DNA from: Deltaproteobacteria bacterium | GTDB taxonomy: Bacteria; Myxococcota; UBA727; VGSZ01 | Direction of reading: 5' to 3' | Assembly: GCA_016177705.1 (NCBI GenBank) | Contig: JACOUT010000011.1 | Span: forward strand, 248,001-312,000 | DNA: 64,000 bases | Shown: positions 1 to 9,610 of the stretch, piece after piece | Numbering within the stretch: position 1 is the stretch's first letter | Layout of the letters: each line of letters opens with the position of its first letter | The notes under the pieces: generated by a model | The model's database searches: none | Told to the model about the DNA's origin: nothing | What the model saw: only the letters and a program-made list of their open reading frames with translations | Made by a program: the position numbers and the translations under genes

Positions 1-163
1 GCGGTGGCAGGGCCGTTGCTACGAGTGACCGGCCGGCGCGAGGAGGCGTCGGTCGACGTTGCGTTCGTCCCCGGGTTTGTGACAACGTCCCCGCGCCTGT
101 CAGCCCCGTTGTGGGCAATCATGACTGTCGGCCCCCGAGGCCATCCATGCAGAGGAGCATCAA

Positions 164-865
164 GTGAAGAACCTGACCAAGATCCTGATTCCCAGCGTGA
201 TCGGCTTGTCGATCCTGCCCATGGCGCTCGGCGGCTGCCCGTTCGGTAGCGAGTGCACGTCTGACGACGACTGCGTCGCTCCCGAGACCTGCAACACCAT
301 CATCGGTATCTGTGGGAGCGGCGAGGGTGAGGGCGAGGGCGAGGGCGAGGGCGACGTGAGCTGCTCGGGTGGGCTCGACGACGGCGCGTGCCTCGAAGCC
401 CGCCCGGCGGACCTCGCCGATCCCTATGTCTGCGACGGCAGCATCTGCGTCGATCCGAACAGCCTCACCGCGAACTGTGGTGGCGGCGATGGCGCGTCCT
501 ACGATGGCGGCCCGGTGATCCTCGAGGTCTCCGAGATCAGCCGTGACAATGACGGTGAGACCTGCCCGGACACGGCCGCAGCCAACGACGGCTACTACGC
601 CTTCATCGCGGTCGTCTACTCCGAGACCGCATTCGATGACGGCCTGAACGCGAACAACCTGCACTACATCAACGCCAGCGGGACGGCGAGCGGCACCTAC
701 TCCGACACCACCATCCTGCCGAGCGTCGCAGCGGCGCCCGACATCGGCGACGGCTACTACATCCTCGACTTCTACCTCTGCGGCGACGGCGGCGACGGCG
801 CGGTGCACCTCAACAACAACGACGGTGGCAGCGGCAACGCGTTCTGCATGAGCATGGCCGAGTGA
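164..865 (+). CDS. Cys-rich lipoprotein with Gly-Glu linker, unknown function
   Basis: A 233-residue protein of unknown function, predicted to be exported and lipid-anchored. The N terminus is a basic MKNLTK followed by a hydrophobic stretch and a lipobox LGGC, so Cys25 would be lipidated. Next comes a short cysteine-rich patch (Cys31, 37, 43, 50), spaced like the small disulfide-bonded knots common in myxobacterial surface proteins. A (Gly-Glu) repeat of about 10 residues (53-63) acts as a flexible acidic linker before the C-terminal globular part, which has few basic residues. The start is GTG, supported by AGAGGAG at 151-157, six bases upstream. The gene stands alone and is closed by a strong terminator. 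I recognise the architecture, not the family of the C-terminal domain. Confidence 0.85.
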   Translation: MKNLTKILIPSVIGLSILPMALGGCPFGSECTSDDDCVAPETCNTIIGICGSGEGEGEGEGEGDVSCSGGLDDGACLEARPADLADPYVCDGSICVDPNSLTANCGGGDGASYDGGPVILEVSEISRDNDGETCPDTAAANDGYYAFIAVVYSETAFDDGLNANNLHYINASGTASGTYSDTTILPSVAAAPDIGDGYYILDFYLCGDGGDGAVHLNNNDGGSGNAFCMSMAE

Positions 866-890
866 GCTGAGCGTCACATCGACGTTTGGT

Positions 891-920
891 GAAGAGGCCC
901 GCCGTAAGGCGGGCCTCTTC
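891..920 (+). terminator. Rho-independent-type hairpin after the lipoprotein gene
   Basis: Perfect 13-bp stem, 891-903 pairing with 908-920, around a GTAA loop. It begins 25 bases after the stop codon of the lipoprotein gene. The T-tract after it is short (ATT), so it may act as a terminator in either orientation or as an mRNA 3'-end stabiliser. Confidence 0.8.
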
Positions 921-999
921 ATTGCCTGGGATGGTGTGCAGCGGTCACGTCGGCGTTGCCGGATCCGGCCGCTGCTGCGTCCATAGGACAGGAGGCCCC

Positions 1000-1293
1000 A
1001 TGCGGCAGGCCACGACCGACAGCATCCCGGTGCCCACAGCGGGGGTCACCCGAGTTGATGCTTCGCCGAGCTTGGTCTTTCCGGCGATCCCGGCGTCGCG
1101 TCCTCGGCGCGTACCACGAGGTACGCGCCTGCGGTGCTCCTTGGGCTCACCGGAAATCCCGGCGCCCGGCTCGATCAACCCAAGTGACCCCCGCTGTCCC
1201 GACCCCTTCGAGATCATCGTCGCCCTGTGCGAGGTCGAGGAGTGGGAGCTGGCGCGCCGCCTGGCGCGCGCCGAGGACGAACGCGCGCACTGA
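1000..1293 (+). CDS. possible 97-aa protein, weak candidate
   Basis: An ORF whose ATG is preceded by a textbook AGGAGG at 990-995, four bases upstream. That ribosome site is the main reason to list it. Residues 1-65 are Pro/Arg/Ser-rich with no recognisable fold and coincide with the palindromic element at 1036-1197. Residues 66-97 look more protein-like (FEIIVALCEVEEWELARRL), a likely amphipathic helix. It lies between the lipoprotein terminator and the MntA-HepT pair. It may be a real small gene into which a palindromic element inserted in frame, or chance. No family is recognised. Confidence 0.3.
   Translation: MRQATTDSIPVPTAGVTRVDASPSLVFPAIPASRPRRVPRGTRLRCSLGSPEIPAPGSINPSDPRCPDPFEIIVALCEVEEWELARRLARAEDERAH
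1036..1197. repeat. MITE-like palindromic element A with central hairpin
   Basis: The element is bounded by a perfect 14-base inverted repeat, ACAGCGGGGGTCAC at 1036-1049 and its complement at 1184-1197. Weaker pairing continues inward (GTTGAT near 1054-1059 with ATCAAC near 1173-1178). The centre carries a perfect 9-bp hairpin, 1106-1114 with 1121-1129, around CACGAG. Such structure suggests a non-autonomous mobile element or a repetitive extragenic palindrome. No transposase is nearby. It shares the inward-facing 9-mer GCGGGGGTC with the element at 2167-2312. Confidence 0.55.
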
Positions 1294-1342
1294 GGGCCGT
1301 GCCTTTCGTGCGCGCTCACCCCGAGCGCGCTAGCCTTGCGGC

Positions 1343-1741
1343 GTGGTGCTCGACGTCACCTCCCTGCAACAGCTCGCGCGCGGCTACCCCGACGCGCGCC
1401 TGATCGTGCTGTTCGGCTCCGTCGCTCGCGGCGCGGCGCACCCGGGCAGCGACGTCGACGTGGCCGTGGCCGGCCTGCCGTTCTGGCAAGCGCTCGACCT
1501 CGGCGCCCGCCTTGGCGCGCAGCTCGGCCGCGAGCCGCACGTTGTGGAGCTCGAGCGCGCCTCAGACTGGCTGCGCTTCCTCGTGGCCAGGGACGGCGTG
1601 CTGCTCCACCAGGGCGAGCCCCATGCCTGGGCGCGCTTCCAAGCCGAGGCCGCTCTGCGCTGGTTCGACCTCGCGCCCATCGTCGCGCGCTGCGCGGAAG
1701 GTGCCCGTCGTGCGCTCCGGGAGACGCGCGCCGATGGTTGA
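1343..1741 (+). CDS. mntA: MntA-type nucleotidyltransferase antitoxin
   Basis: Minimal nucleotidyltransferase of 132 residues, the antitoxin half of a HEPN-MNT (HepT-MntA, type VII) toxin-antitoxin module. The family hallmark GSX10DXD is exact: Gly25-Ser26, ten residues, then Asp37-Val-Asp39, embedded in LFGSVARG. In characterised systems MntA neutralises the partner by transferring AMP groups from ATP to a tyrosine of HepT. The start is GTG at 1343. No strong Shine-Dalgarno is visible, so the exact N terminus is less certain. Its 3' end overlaps the hepT start by 8 bases, implying translational coupling. Here the antitoxin gene comes first. Function is inferred from motif and pairing. Confidence 0.88.
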   Translation: MVLDVTSLQQLARGYPDARLIVLFGSVARGAAHPGSDVDVAVAGLPFWQALDLGARLGAQLGREPHVVELERASDWLRFLVARDGVLLHQGEPHAWARFQAEAALRWFDLAPIVARCAEGARRALRETRADG

Positions 1742-2147
1742 GCTGCTGCTCAAGAAGGCCTTACAGATCCGACAACGCCTGGCGCGCATCCGCGCCGCGC
1801 TGCCTGCCCGCGCCGAGGACGTGCTCGCCGACGAGAAGCTCGAGGCGTTCCTCGCCTTCAACATCTTCCTGCTCATCCAAGACGCGCTCGACCTCGCGAG
1901 CCACCTCGTGGCCGAACGGGGCCTGGCGGTGCCGGGCTCGCAGCGCGAGGTGTTCGACGCGCTCGCCAAGGTCGGCATGCTGTCCGCAGCGACGGCGGCC
2001 GCGATGGGCCAAGTGGCCTCGCTGAGAAATCGCATCGCCCACGCCTACGGCGACCTCGACCCCGTGCGCATGGTGCGCGAGGCCCCAACGGGGCTCGCGC
2101 ACGTCGAGAAGCTGCTCGAGGAGCTGAGCAGCGCGCTGGCGCCTTGA
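1734..2147 (+). CDS. hepT: HepT-type HEPN ribonuclease toxin
   Basis: A 137-residue, mostly helical HEPN-domain protein, predicted toxin of the MntA-HepT module. The HEPN active-site motif RX4HXY is intact: Arg98, His103 and Tyr105 within RNRIAHAY. In the studied system the RX4H pair forms the RNase site of a dimer, and the Tyr is the residue adenylylated by MntA; both being present argues for a functional pair. The ATG at 1734 is chosen because it overlaps the mntA stop (1739-1741) and gives the normal family length; longer in-frame readings upstream would run through mntA. Together the two genes sit between palindromic elements at 1036-1197 and 2167-2312, consistent with a mobile accessory island. 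Confidence 0.88.
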   Translation: MVELLLKKALQIRQRLARIRAALPARAEDVLADEKLEAFLAFNIFLLIQDALDLASHLVAERGLAVPGSQREVFDALAKVGMLSAATAAAMGQVASLRNRIAHAYGDLDPVRMVREAPTGLAHVEKLLEELSSALAP

Positions 2148-2166
2148 CGAACCGCAGTCCCGCGCA

Positions 2167-2312
2167 GCGCCCGGGGAGGCGGGGGTCGTCTCAAGAGGCG
2201 GTGTGACAGCGGCAGCAAGCCGCTCTAACTGCCACTGGCGCCCTGCGACACTGCACTCAGGAGTGGGCCGCGCCACACCGCCGGCTGAGACGACCCCCGC
2301 CTTCCCGGGCGC
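2167..2312. repeat. MITE-like palindromic element B / large bidirectional hairpin
   Basis: Two 39-base arms, 2167-2205 and 2274-2312, are inverted copies with 35 of 39 positions matching. They enclose a 68-base centre that has its own small hairpin (AGCGGC 2208-2213 with GCCGCT 2219-2224). It fills the gap between the convergent hepT and spoVR genes, so it could serve as a bidirectional terminator, but arms this long with an unrelated centre look more like a miniature inverted-repeat element. Each arm contains GCGGGGGTC pointing inward, as in element A at 1036-1197. Confidence 0.6.
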
Positions 2313-2335
2313 CCCACGAGCCCGTCAGGCGTCCG

Positions 2336-3829
2336 TCAAACCGACCGCTCATGAAACCCGCTGCCGTCGAACGACAACATCAACCGCCGCTGATCCTGCG
2401 CCGTCAGGATGTGCACCGAGCGCGACCAGATGGCGTGCAGGTTGCGCAGCGTGTCCTGCGCGTAGCCCGCGTCGAGGTCGACACCGTCGTGCGTGTGCTC
2501 GAGCAACAGCTCGGCGCGGTTCTCGAAGTTGCCGTCGATGACACGGATGACCGGGTGCCCGAAGTTGGTGAGCTGCTGCAGGATCTTGGTCTTGATGGCG
2601 GTGAAGTCGCGTGAGTCGATGACCCACTGCTTGCGCTTCCGGTCGTACTCGTAGCTGAAGAAGCCGTGTTCACGGCAGAAGTCGATGGTGAAGAACTCGT
2701 CGATGAAGGTGACGTCCGAGTAGATCTGCCGCACCTGAAAGATCTTGTCGCGGCCGAGCCCGAGCTGCTTGTCCCAGCGCCGGCGCTCCGCCATGTCGTC
2801 ACACTCGTTCCACTCCTTGCCGAAGCGCCCCTTGTTCCAGCGATCCTCGATGTCGCGGTACAGCTCGAGGCCGAGCTTGTAGGGGTTGATGTTCTGCGGG
2901 CTCGTGGCCGTGACCCCCGAGTGCTTGTCGGCGAAGTCGATGACCTCGGAGGAGTCCATCGCCTTCTCGGTCATCAGCTTGGCGTGCCAGTACGACGCCC
3001 AGCCCTCGTTCATGATCTTGGTCATGCCCTGGGGCGCGAAGTAGTAGGCCTCCTCGCGCAGCATATCGATGACGTCGACCTGCCAGGGCTCGAGCGGCGC
3101 GTGGTTCATCAAGAAGCCCATGACGTCGCGCTCGGGCTCCACCGGGAAGCGCTTCTGCTTCTTGGCCTCGTCCTCGAGCTTCTTTTTCTGCGAAGCCACG
3201 AAGTCGTCGGGGTTGATGTAGCGCTCCATGTACTCGCGGTTGGTCGGCAACAGGCCGAGCTCGCGCTTCTTGTCGGGCGGCTGGGTTGTGCCGCCGTCCT
3301 CCTCCTTGCGCTTGCGCTTGATGTAGGGCGAGTTGAAGTCGATCAGGTTGTCGATGGACAAGCAGCGATCGACGAAGGCCTCGACCAGCTCCACGCCGTA
3401 CCAGTCGATGTAGCGACGGATGCGCGTGGCGTGGTTCGCCATCTCGTCGATCATCTTGCGGTTGGTGTGCTGGAAGGTGAAGTTGTTCTTGAAGAAGTCG
3501 TTGTGGCCGCACACGTGGCACATGACCATCTTCTGGTCGGTCATGGCGTTCGACTCGAGCAGGTACGCGTAACAGGGGTCGTTGTTGATGACCATCTCGT
3601 AGATCTTGTGCAGCCCGTACTCGTAGCTCTTCGACATGCGCTCGTATTCCATGCCCCACTTCCAGTGGGGGTAGCGCACCGGGAAGCCCATGTACGACGC
3701 GACCATGTTGATCTCGTCGAAGTCGAGCATCTCGTAATAGCAGTCGAACATGTCGAGGCCGGCGGCGCGCGCGTAGGTCTCGATCTGGCGCTGCATGTCG
3801 AGCATCTCGGGCGGTAGCTTGCGCGGCAT
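2336..3829 (-). CDS. spoVR: SpoVR-like family protein
   Basis: A 497-residue protein of the SpoVR/YcgB family, close to the usual ~500 aa. The family has no established biochemical activity. In Bacillus it affects spore cortex formation, and in enterobacteria it belongs to the same stress and stationary-phase regulon as YeaG/YeaH. Recognisable stretches are the N-terminal ARAAGLDMFDCYYEMLDFDE region, the CHVCGHNDFF segment (possible metal ligands) and the conserved NEGWASYWH. The ATG at 3829 is chosen because GGAGGT sits five bases upstream, inside the last codons of yeaH, and because it matches the family N terminus; an in-frame extension upstream is only antisense read-through. It is the last gene of the prkA-yeaH-spoVR operon, two bases after yeaH. 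Confidence 0.93.
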   Translation of the reverse strand: MPRKLPPEMLDMQRQIETYARAAGLDMFDCYYEMLDFDEINMVASYMGFPVRYPHWKWGMEYERMSKSYEYGLHKIYEMVINNDPCYAYLLESNAMTDQKMVMCHVCGHNDFFKNNFTFQHTNRKMIDEMANHATRIRRYIDWYGVELVEAFVDRCLSIDNLIDFNSPYIKRKRKEEDGGTTQPPDKKRELGLLPTNREYMERYINPDDFVASQKKKLEDEAKKQKRFPVEPERDVMGFLMNHAPLEPWQVDVIDMLREEAYYFAPQGMTKIMNEGWASYWHAKLMTEKAMDSSEVIDFADKHSGVTATSPQNINPYKLGLELYRDIEDRWNKGRFGKEWNECDDMAERRRWDKQLGLGRDKIFQVRQIYSDVTFIDEFFTIDFCREHGFFSYEYDRKRKQWVIDSRDFTAIKTKILQQLTNFGHPVIRVIDGNFENRAELLLEHTHDGVDLDAGYAQDTLRNLHAIWSRSVHILTAQDQRRLMLSFDGSGFHERSV

Positions 3830-3831
3830 CG

Positions 3832-4941
3832 CTACCTCCCCGCCGACAGGAAGTCTTTGATGGACTGGTAGATGCCGTCTTTGTCCTTCACCTCGGAGAG
3901 CACCACCTTCTCGTGGCGCCCGAGGTTCTCGCCGAGATCCTTGATGAACTGCCCCGAGCCGTAGGGGCTCTCGACCTGGCCGTAGCTGAACTGGTTCGAC
4001 GCGGGCAGCAAGCGCTCGCGCAACAGCGAGATGCACAAGCGCGTGTCGTCGATCGACCAGTTGTCGCCGTCCGAGAAGTGGAACGGGTAGATGTTCCAGT
4101 CGGCCACGGGGTACTCGGCGTCGAGGATGTCGGCGCACAGCCGGTACGCCGAGCTGATCATGGTGCCGCCGCTCTCGCGCGTGTGGAAGAAGGTGTCCTT
4201 GTCGACCTCCTTGGCCACGGCGTCGTGGATGATGTAGCGGCTCTCGAGTCCGTCGTAGTTCCGACGCAGCCAAGCGTCGAGCCAGAAGCTCTCGATGCGC
4301 ACGATCTCTTTTTGCTCCTCGCCCATCGAGCCCGACACGTCCATCATGTAGATGATGACCGCGTTCGCCTGCGGCTTGGTCTCGACCTTCCAGGTGCGGT
4401 AGCGACGGTCGTCTCTGATGGGCACGATCACCGGGTTCATCGGATCGTAGTTGCCCATCGCGATCTGACGACGCAGCGCCTGCTTGTAGGTGCGCTTGAA
4501 GTGCCGGAGCGACTCGGGCCCGACGGTGTTGACGCCGGTGTACTTGATCTTGTTGGTGACGAGCTTGCTGCCCTTGGGCTCGATGCGCGGCAGCTCGAGC
4601 TCCTCGCCGAGCATGTCGGCCAAATCGTCCATGGTGACGTCGACCTCGAGCCCGTGGTCGCCCGCGTCCTGCCCCGCCTGCCCAGGCTGTCCTTGCCCAT
4701 CTTGCGGCTGTCCGGGCAGGGGATCGCCGGGCTCGCCCTCACCTTGACCGACGCCGCCCTTGGATTTGTCGCCGAAGCGGAACTGCGGCAAGTCGATGCG
4801 CGGCACCGGGATGGTGATCTTGTCCTTGCCCTGCTTGCCGATCAGCTCGCCCTTCTTGATGTAGTGCTTGAGGTTCTGCTTGATCTTGCCGCGCACGATG
4901 TCCTTGAAGCGCGCGTGATCGTTCTGAATGCGCAAGGACAT
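3832..4941 (-). CDS. yeaH: YeaH/YhbH family (DUF444) VWA-like protein
   Basis: A 369-residue DUF444 protein. The N-terminal ~60 residues are basic and conserved (RFKDIVRGKIKQ). Residues 60-97 form a low-complexity Gly/Gln/Pro linker. The C-terminal half carries a von Willebrand A-type MIDAS, DVSGSMG at 201-207, suggesting a metal-dependent protein-interaction domain. Its constant association with the PrkA kinase and SpoVR is well known, and yeaGH are co-regulated in E. coli under starvation and nitrogen stress; the molecular role is unknown. The ATG at 4941 follows a G-poor leader without a strong Shine-Dalgarno. The 107-base gap to prkA contains a palindromic repeat (5005-5034), so transcription or mRNA stability may be adjusted there. 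Confidence 0.92.
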   Translation of the reverse strand: MSLRIQNDHARFKDIVRGKIKQNLKHYIKKGELIGKQGKDKITIPVPRIDLPQFRFGDKSKGGVGQGEGEPGDPLPGQPQDGQGQPGQAGQDAGDHGLEVDVTMDDLADMLGEELELPRIEPKGSKLVTNKIKYTGVNTVGPESLRHFKRTYKQALRRQIAMGNYDPMNPVIVPIRDDRRYRTWKVETKPQANAVIIYMMDVSGSMGEEQKEIVRIESFWLDAWLRRNYDGLESRYIIHDAVAKEVDKDTFFHTRESGGTMISSAYRLCADILDAEYPVADWNIYPFHFSDGDNWSIDDTRLCISLLRERLLPASNQFSYGQVESPYGSGQFIKDLGENLGRHEKVVLSEVKDKDGIYQSIKDFLSAGR

Positions 4942-5004
4942 GGTGGTACTTCCTCGACGGAACGGTCTCGACGACGATGGTAGCAGGCTGCGCAGCTACA
5001 CAGC

Positions 5005-5034
5005 GCGGGCGGGGACAAGCCCCGCCCCTACAAG
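5005..5034. repeat. REP-like palindromic repeat, copy 1
   Basis: An 8-bp G/C stem (5007-5014 with 5020-5027) around ACAAG, followed by CCTACAAG. The same sequence recurs at 47498-47529 (inverted) and, with one change, at 47871-47903. Here it sits in the prkA-yeaH intercistronic gap. Dispersed copies in non-coding DNA suggest a REP/BIME-type family. Confidence 0.7.
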
Positions 5035-5048
5035 GAGGCGCGCAGCGG

Positions 5049-7127
<2,079 letters not shown>

Positions 7128-7207
7128 GGGATCCTCGGGCCGTCGAGAGGCTCACCTTGGGTGTAACGCCGTCGGCCGGTCGGGTGCAAACGTGCTAGCA
7201 CCACGTC

Positions 7208-8290
7208 ATGGACGCCCGCTCGCTCCTCGCCACGTGCCTCCTGGTCGCGCTGCCGGCCGCCGCCGCGCCGGCCCTTTCGGGCGAGAGCGACGCCGGGCCA
7301 CGCATGGTGCGCAAGACCCGCGCGGTGTTCGGCACCATGATCGAGATCATGGCGTCGGTGCCGGCTGGCGACGGTCCGGCTGCTGGCGCGCCGTTCGACG
7401 GCGCCTTCGACGAGGTGGCGCGCGTCGAGCGCCTGGTCGACGAGGACGACCCGCGAAGCGCGGTGGCGCGCATCAACGCCGCCGCCGGCGGCGCGCCGGT
7501 GGTGGTGGAGCCGGAGCTGTTCGCGCTGCTCTCCGAGGCGGTGCGGCTCGGCAAGCTGACCAAGGGCGCCTTCGACATCACCGGCGCCGCCTACGACGCC
7601 GCCTGGCGCTTCGGCGACGACGAGGCGCCCACGGTCGACCCCGCGGGCGGCGGCCACGACGGGCGCGCGCCGGTGACGAGCCGCAAGGACATCGACAAGA
7701 TGCGTGCGCTCGTCGGCGTCGATGACCTGGCCCTCGACGCCGCGGCGCGAACGGCGCAGCTCAAGCAGGCGGGCTCGCGCATCGGCCTGCGCACGGTGGC
7801 GCGCGCCTACGCGCTCGAGCGCGGCGCCGCCGTGCTGGAAGCGGCCGGCATCAGCGACTTCGTCATCTCCGCAGGCGGCGACCTGGTGGTGCGCGGCAGC
7901 AAGGGCGACCGCCCGTGGATGGTCGGCCTGCAAGACCCGCGCGCCGCCGGTCACTTCGCCGCGCTGCCGGTCGAAGATCGCGTGGTGACCACCACCGGCG
8001 ACTACGAGGCGTTCTTCTTCGACGGCGGCGTGCGCTACCACAACGTCATCGACCCGCGCACCGGCCAGCCCGCCACCAAGTGCCGCAGCGTCTCCGTCAT
8101 CGCGAAGGACGCGCTGGTGGCGGAGGCGTTATCGCGCGCGGTGTTCGTGCTCGGCGCGCGCGACGGCGTGCCGCTGGTCGAGCGCCTCAAGGACGTCGAC
8201 GTCGTGGTGGTGACCGCCGACAACCGCGTGGTCACCTCGCGCGCCATCAAGGACGTGTTGCAGCACCGGCCGCCCACCGACGGCCCCTGA
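7208..8290 (+). CDS. apbE: FAD:protein FMN transferase (ApbE family)
   Basis: A 360-residue ApbE-family protein. These enzymes attach FMN covalently from FAD to a threonine or serine of flavoproteins such as RnfG or NqrC, with Mg2+, on the periplasmic side. A signal peptide is visible (hydrophobic residues 5-20, Ala-rich cleavage region). The family landmarks are present: VFGTMIEI near residue 40, the flavin-binding ISAGGDL near 215, and HNVIDPRTG near 280 with the metal-binding Asp. No Rnf/Nqr target lies in the window, so the substrate is unknown. The ATG at 7208 has no clear Shine-Dalgarno but gives the natural signal peptide. Confidence 0.9.
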   Translation: MDARSLLATCLLVALPAAAAPALSGESDAGPRMVRKTRAVFGTMIEIMASVPAGDGPAAGAPFDGAFDEVARVERLVDEDDPRSAVARINAAAGGAPVVVEPELFALLSEAVRLGKLTKGAFDITGAAYDAAWRFGDDEAPTVDPAGGGHDGRAPVTSRKDIDKMRALVGVDDLALDAAARTAQLKQAGSRIGLRTVARAYALERGAAVLEAAGISDFVISAGGDLVVRGSKGDRPWMVGLQDPRAAGHFAALPVEDRVVTTTGDYEAFFFDGGVRYHNVIDPRTGQPATKCRSVSVIAKDALVAEALSRAVFVLGARDGVPLVERLKDVDVVVVTADNRVVTSRAIKDVLQHRPPTDGP

Positions 8291-8305
8291 CCGACGAGTT
8301 CGCCG

Positions 8306-9610
8306 ATGGAACGAGACCTGGCCGCCTCGCTCGGCACTGCCTTCGCCGTCGGGTTGCTCGTCGGCCTCGAGCGACAGATGGCCATCGGCAGAGCCGAGGG
8401 CCACGAGACGCGCCTCGGTAGCGTGCGCACCTTTCCGCTCATCGCGATCGCCGGCGCGCTCTCGGTGGTGCTGGCCGAGACCATCGGAAGCTGGCTCGCC
8501 GCCGCGTCGCTGCTCGGCTTGGTCGCGCTGGTGGCCGCACACCGGATCGGCGCGGCGTCCGCCGAGCGCGAGAGCGGCGCCACCACCGACATCGCGGCGG
8601 TGGTGACCTGGCTGCTCGGTGCGCTCGCCGTCAGCCACACCATCCTGCCCGACCTCGGCACGCGGCTGACCACCACCGCCGGCCTCGGCGTCGTCGTCAC
8701 GCTGCTGTTGAGCATCAAGCCGCGCCTCCATGCGGCGGTACGACGCGTCTCCGAGGACGACATCTTCGCCACGCTGCAGATCCTCGTGGTGGCGGTGGTG
8801 GTGCTGCCGCTCTTGCCCGACAAGGGCTACGGCCCCTTCGACGCCATCAACCCGGCGCACGTCGGTCGCATGGTGCTGTTCATCGGCGCCATCAGCTTCA
8901 CCGGCTACCTGGCGAGCCGCCTGCTCGGTCCCGGCCGTGGCTTGACGGTCACCGGTCTGGTCGGCGGCCTGGTGTCGTCGACGGCGGTGACCTTCTCGAT
9001 GGCCCGCCGCGCGCGCACCGAGCCCGATCACGAGGCTGCATGCGCGCTCGCCGTGGTGTCCGCCTCGACCATGATGTTCCTGCGCGTGCTCGCCGCCGCG
9101 GCCGTGGTCTACGCGCCACTGGTGCCGCGCCTGCTGCTGCCGCTCGGCGCCATGAGCGCCGCCGGCGTGGCGCTGGTCGCGCTCTTGGCGCGCCGCGGGC
9201 GCGCCGCGCGCCCCGAGGTGAGCGCGCCGCTCGGTGACGTGCCGCTCAAGAACCCCTTCGAGCTGAAGAGCGCCATCGTGTTCGGTGTGTTGTTTGCCGG
9301 CGTCACACTTGCCGCGACCGCGGCGCGCGCGTTGCTCGGCGACGCTGCCATCCTGCTGGCCGCGCTGGTCGCCGGCACCACCGACGTCGACGCCATCACG
9401 CTGTCGGCCGCCACGCTCGCGCGAGACGGTATGCCGATCACGGTGGCCGCCGCCGCGGTCATCGTCGCGACCTTCGCCAACACCGCGGTCAAGGCGGGCA
9501 TCGCCTTCGTGTCGGGCGGGGCGTCGTTCGGACGCAAGGTGGGCGTGGCGTACCTGGCGATGGCGGCGGTGGGTGCCGTGACCATCGGGGTGCAGTGGGT
9601 TGTTGGGTAG
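8306..9610 (+). CDS. MgtC/SapB family membrane protein with DUF4010
   Basis: A 434-residue polytopic inner-membrane protein. The first ~140 residues match the MgtC/SapB N-terminal domain (FAVGLLVGLERQ, then GSVRTFPLIAIAGAL). The remainder is the DUF4010 domain, another set of hydrophobic helices including GLVGGLVSSTAVTFSMA and AALVAGTTDVDAITLSAA. About a dozen membrane segments are apparent. MgtC proteins are tied to Mg2+ homeostasis and ATP synthase control in pathogens; for the DUF4010 fusion type no activity is established. It starts 15 bases after apbE and may be co-transcribed. Its stop codon (9608-9610) abuts the last base of the convergent ruvX with no spacer. Confidence 0.88.
   Translation: MERDLAASLGTAFAVGLLVGLERQMAIGRAEGHETRLGSVRTFPLIAIAGALSVVLAETIGSWLAAASLLGLVALVAAHRIGAASAERESGATTDIAAVVTWLLGALAVSHTILPDLGTRLTTTAGLGVVVTLLLSIKPRLHAAVRRVSEDDIFATLQILVVAVVVLPLLPDKGYGPFDAINPAHVGRMVLFIGAISFTGYLASRLLGPGRGLTVTGLVGGLVSSTAVTFSMARRARTEPDHEAACALAVVSASTMMFLRVLAAAAVVYAPLVPRLLLPLGAMSAAGVALVALLARRGRAARPEVSAPLGDVPLKNPFELKSAIVFGVLFAGVTLAATAARALLGDAAILLAALVAGTTDVDAITLSAATLARDGMPITVAAAAVIVATFANTAVKAGIAFVSGGASFGRKVGVAYLAMAAVGAVTIGVQWVVG

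Noticed and set aside
326..355. Short tandem GAGGGC repeat as a CRISPR or VNTR
   Set aside because: It is coding: the Gly-Glu linker of the lipoprotein.
2666..4983. Plus-strand ORFs opposite spoVR-yeaH
   Set aside because: Shadows of recognisable families on the minus strand.
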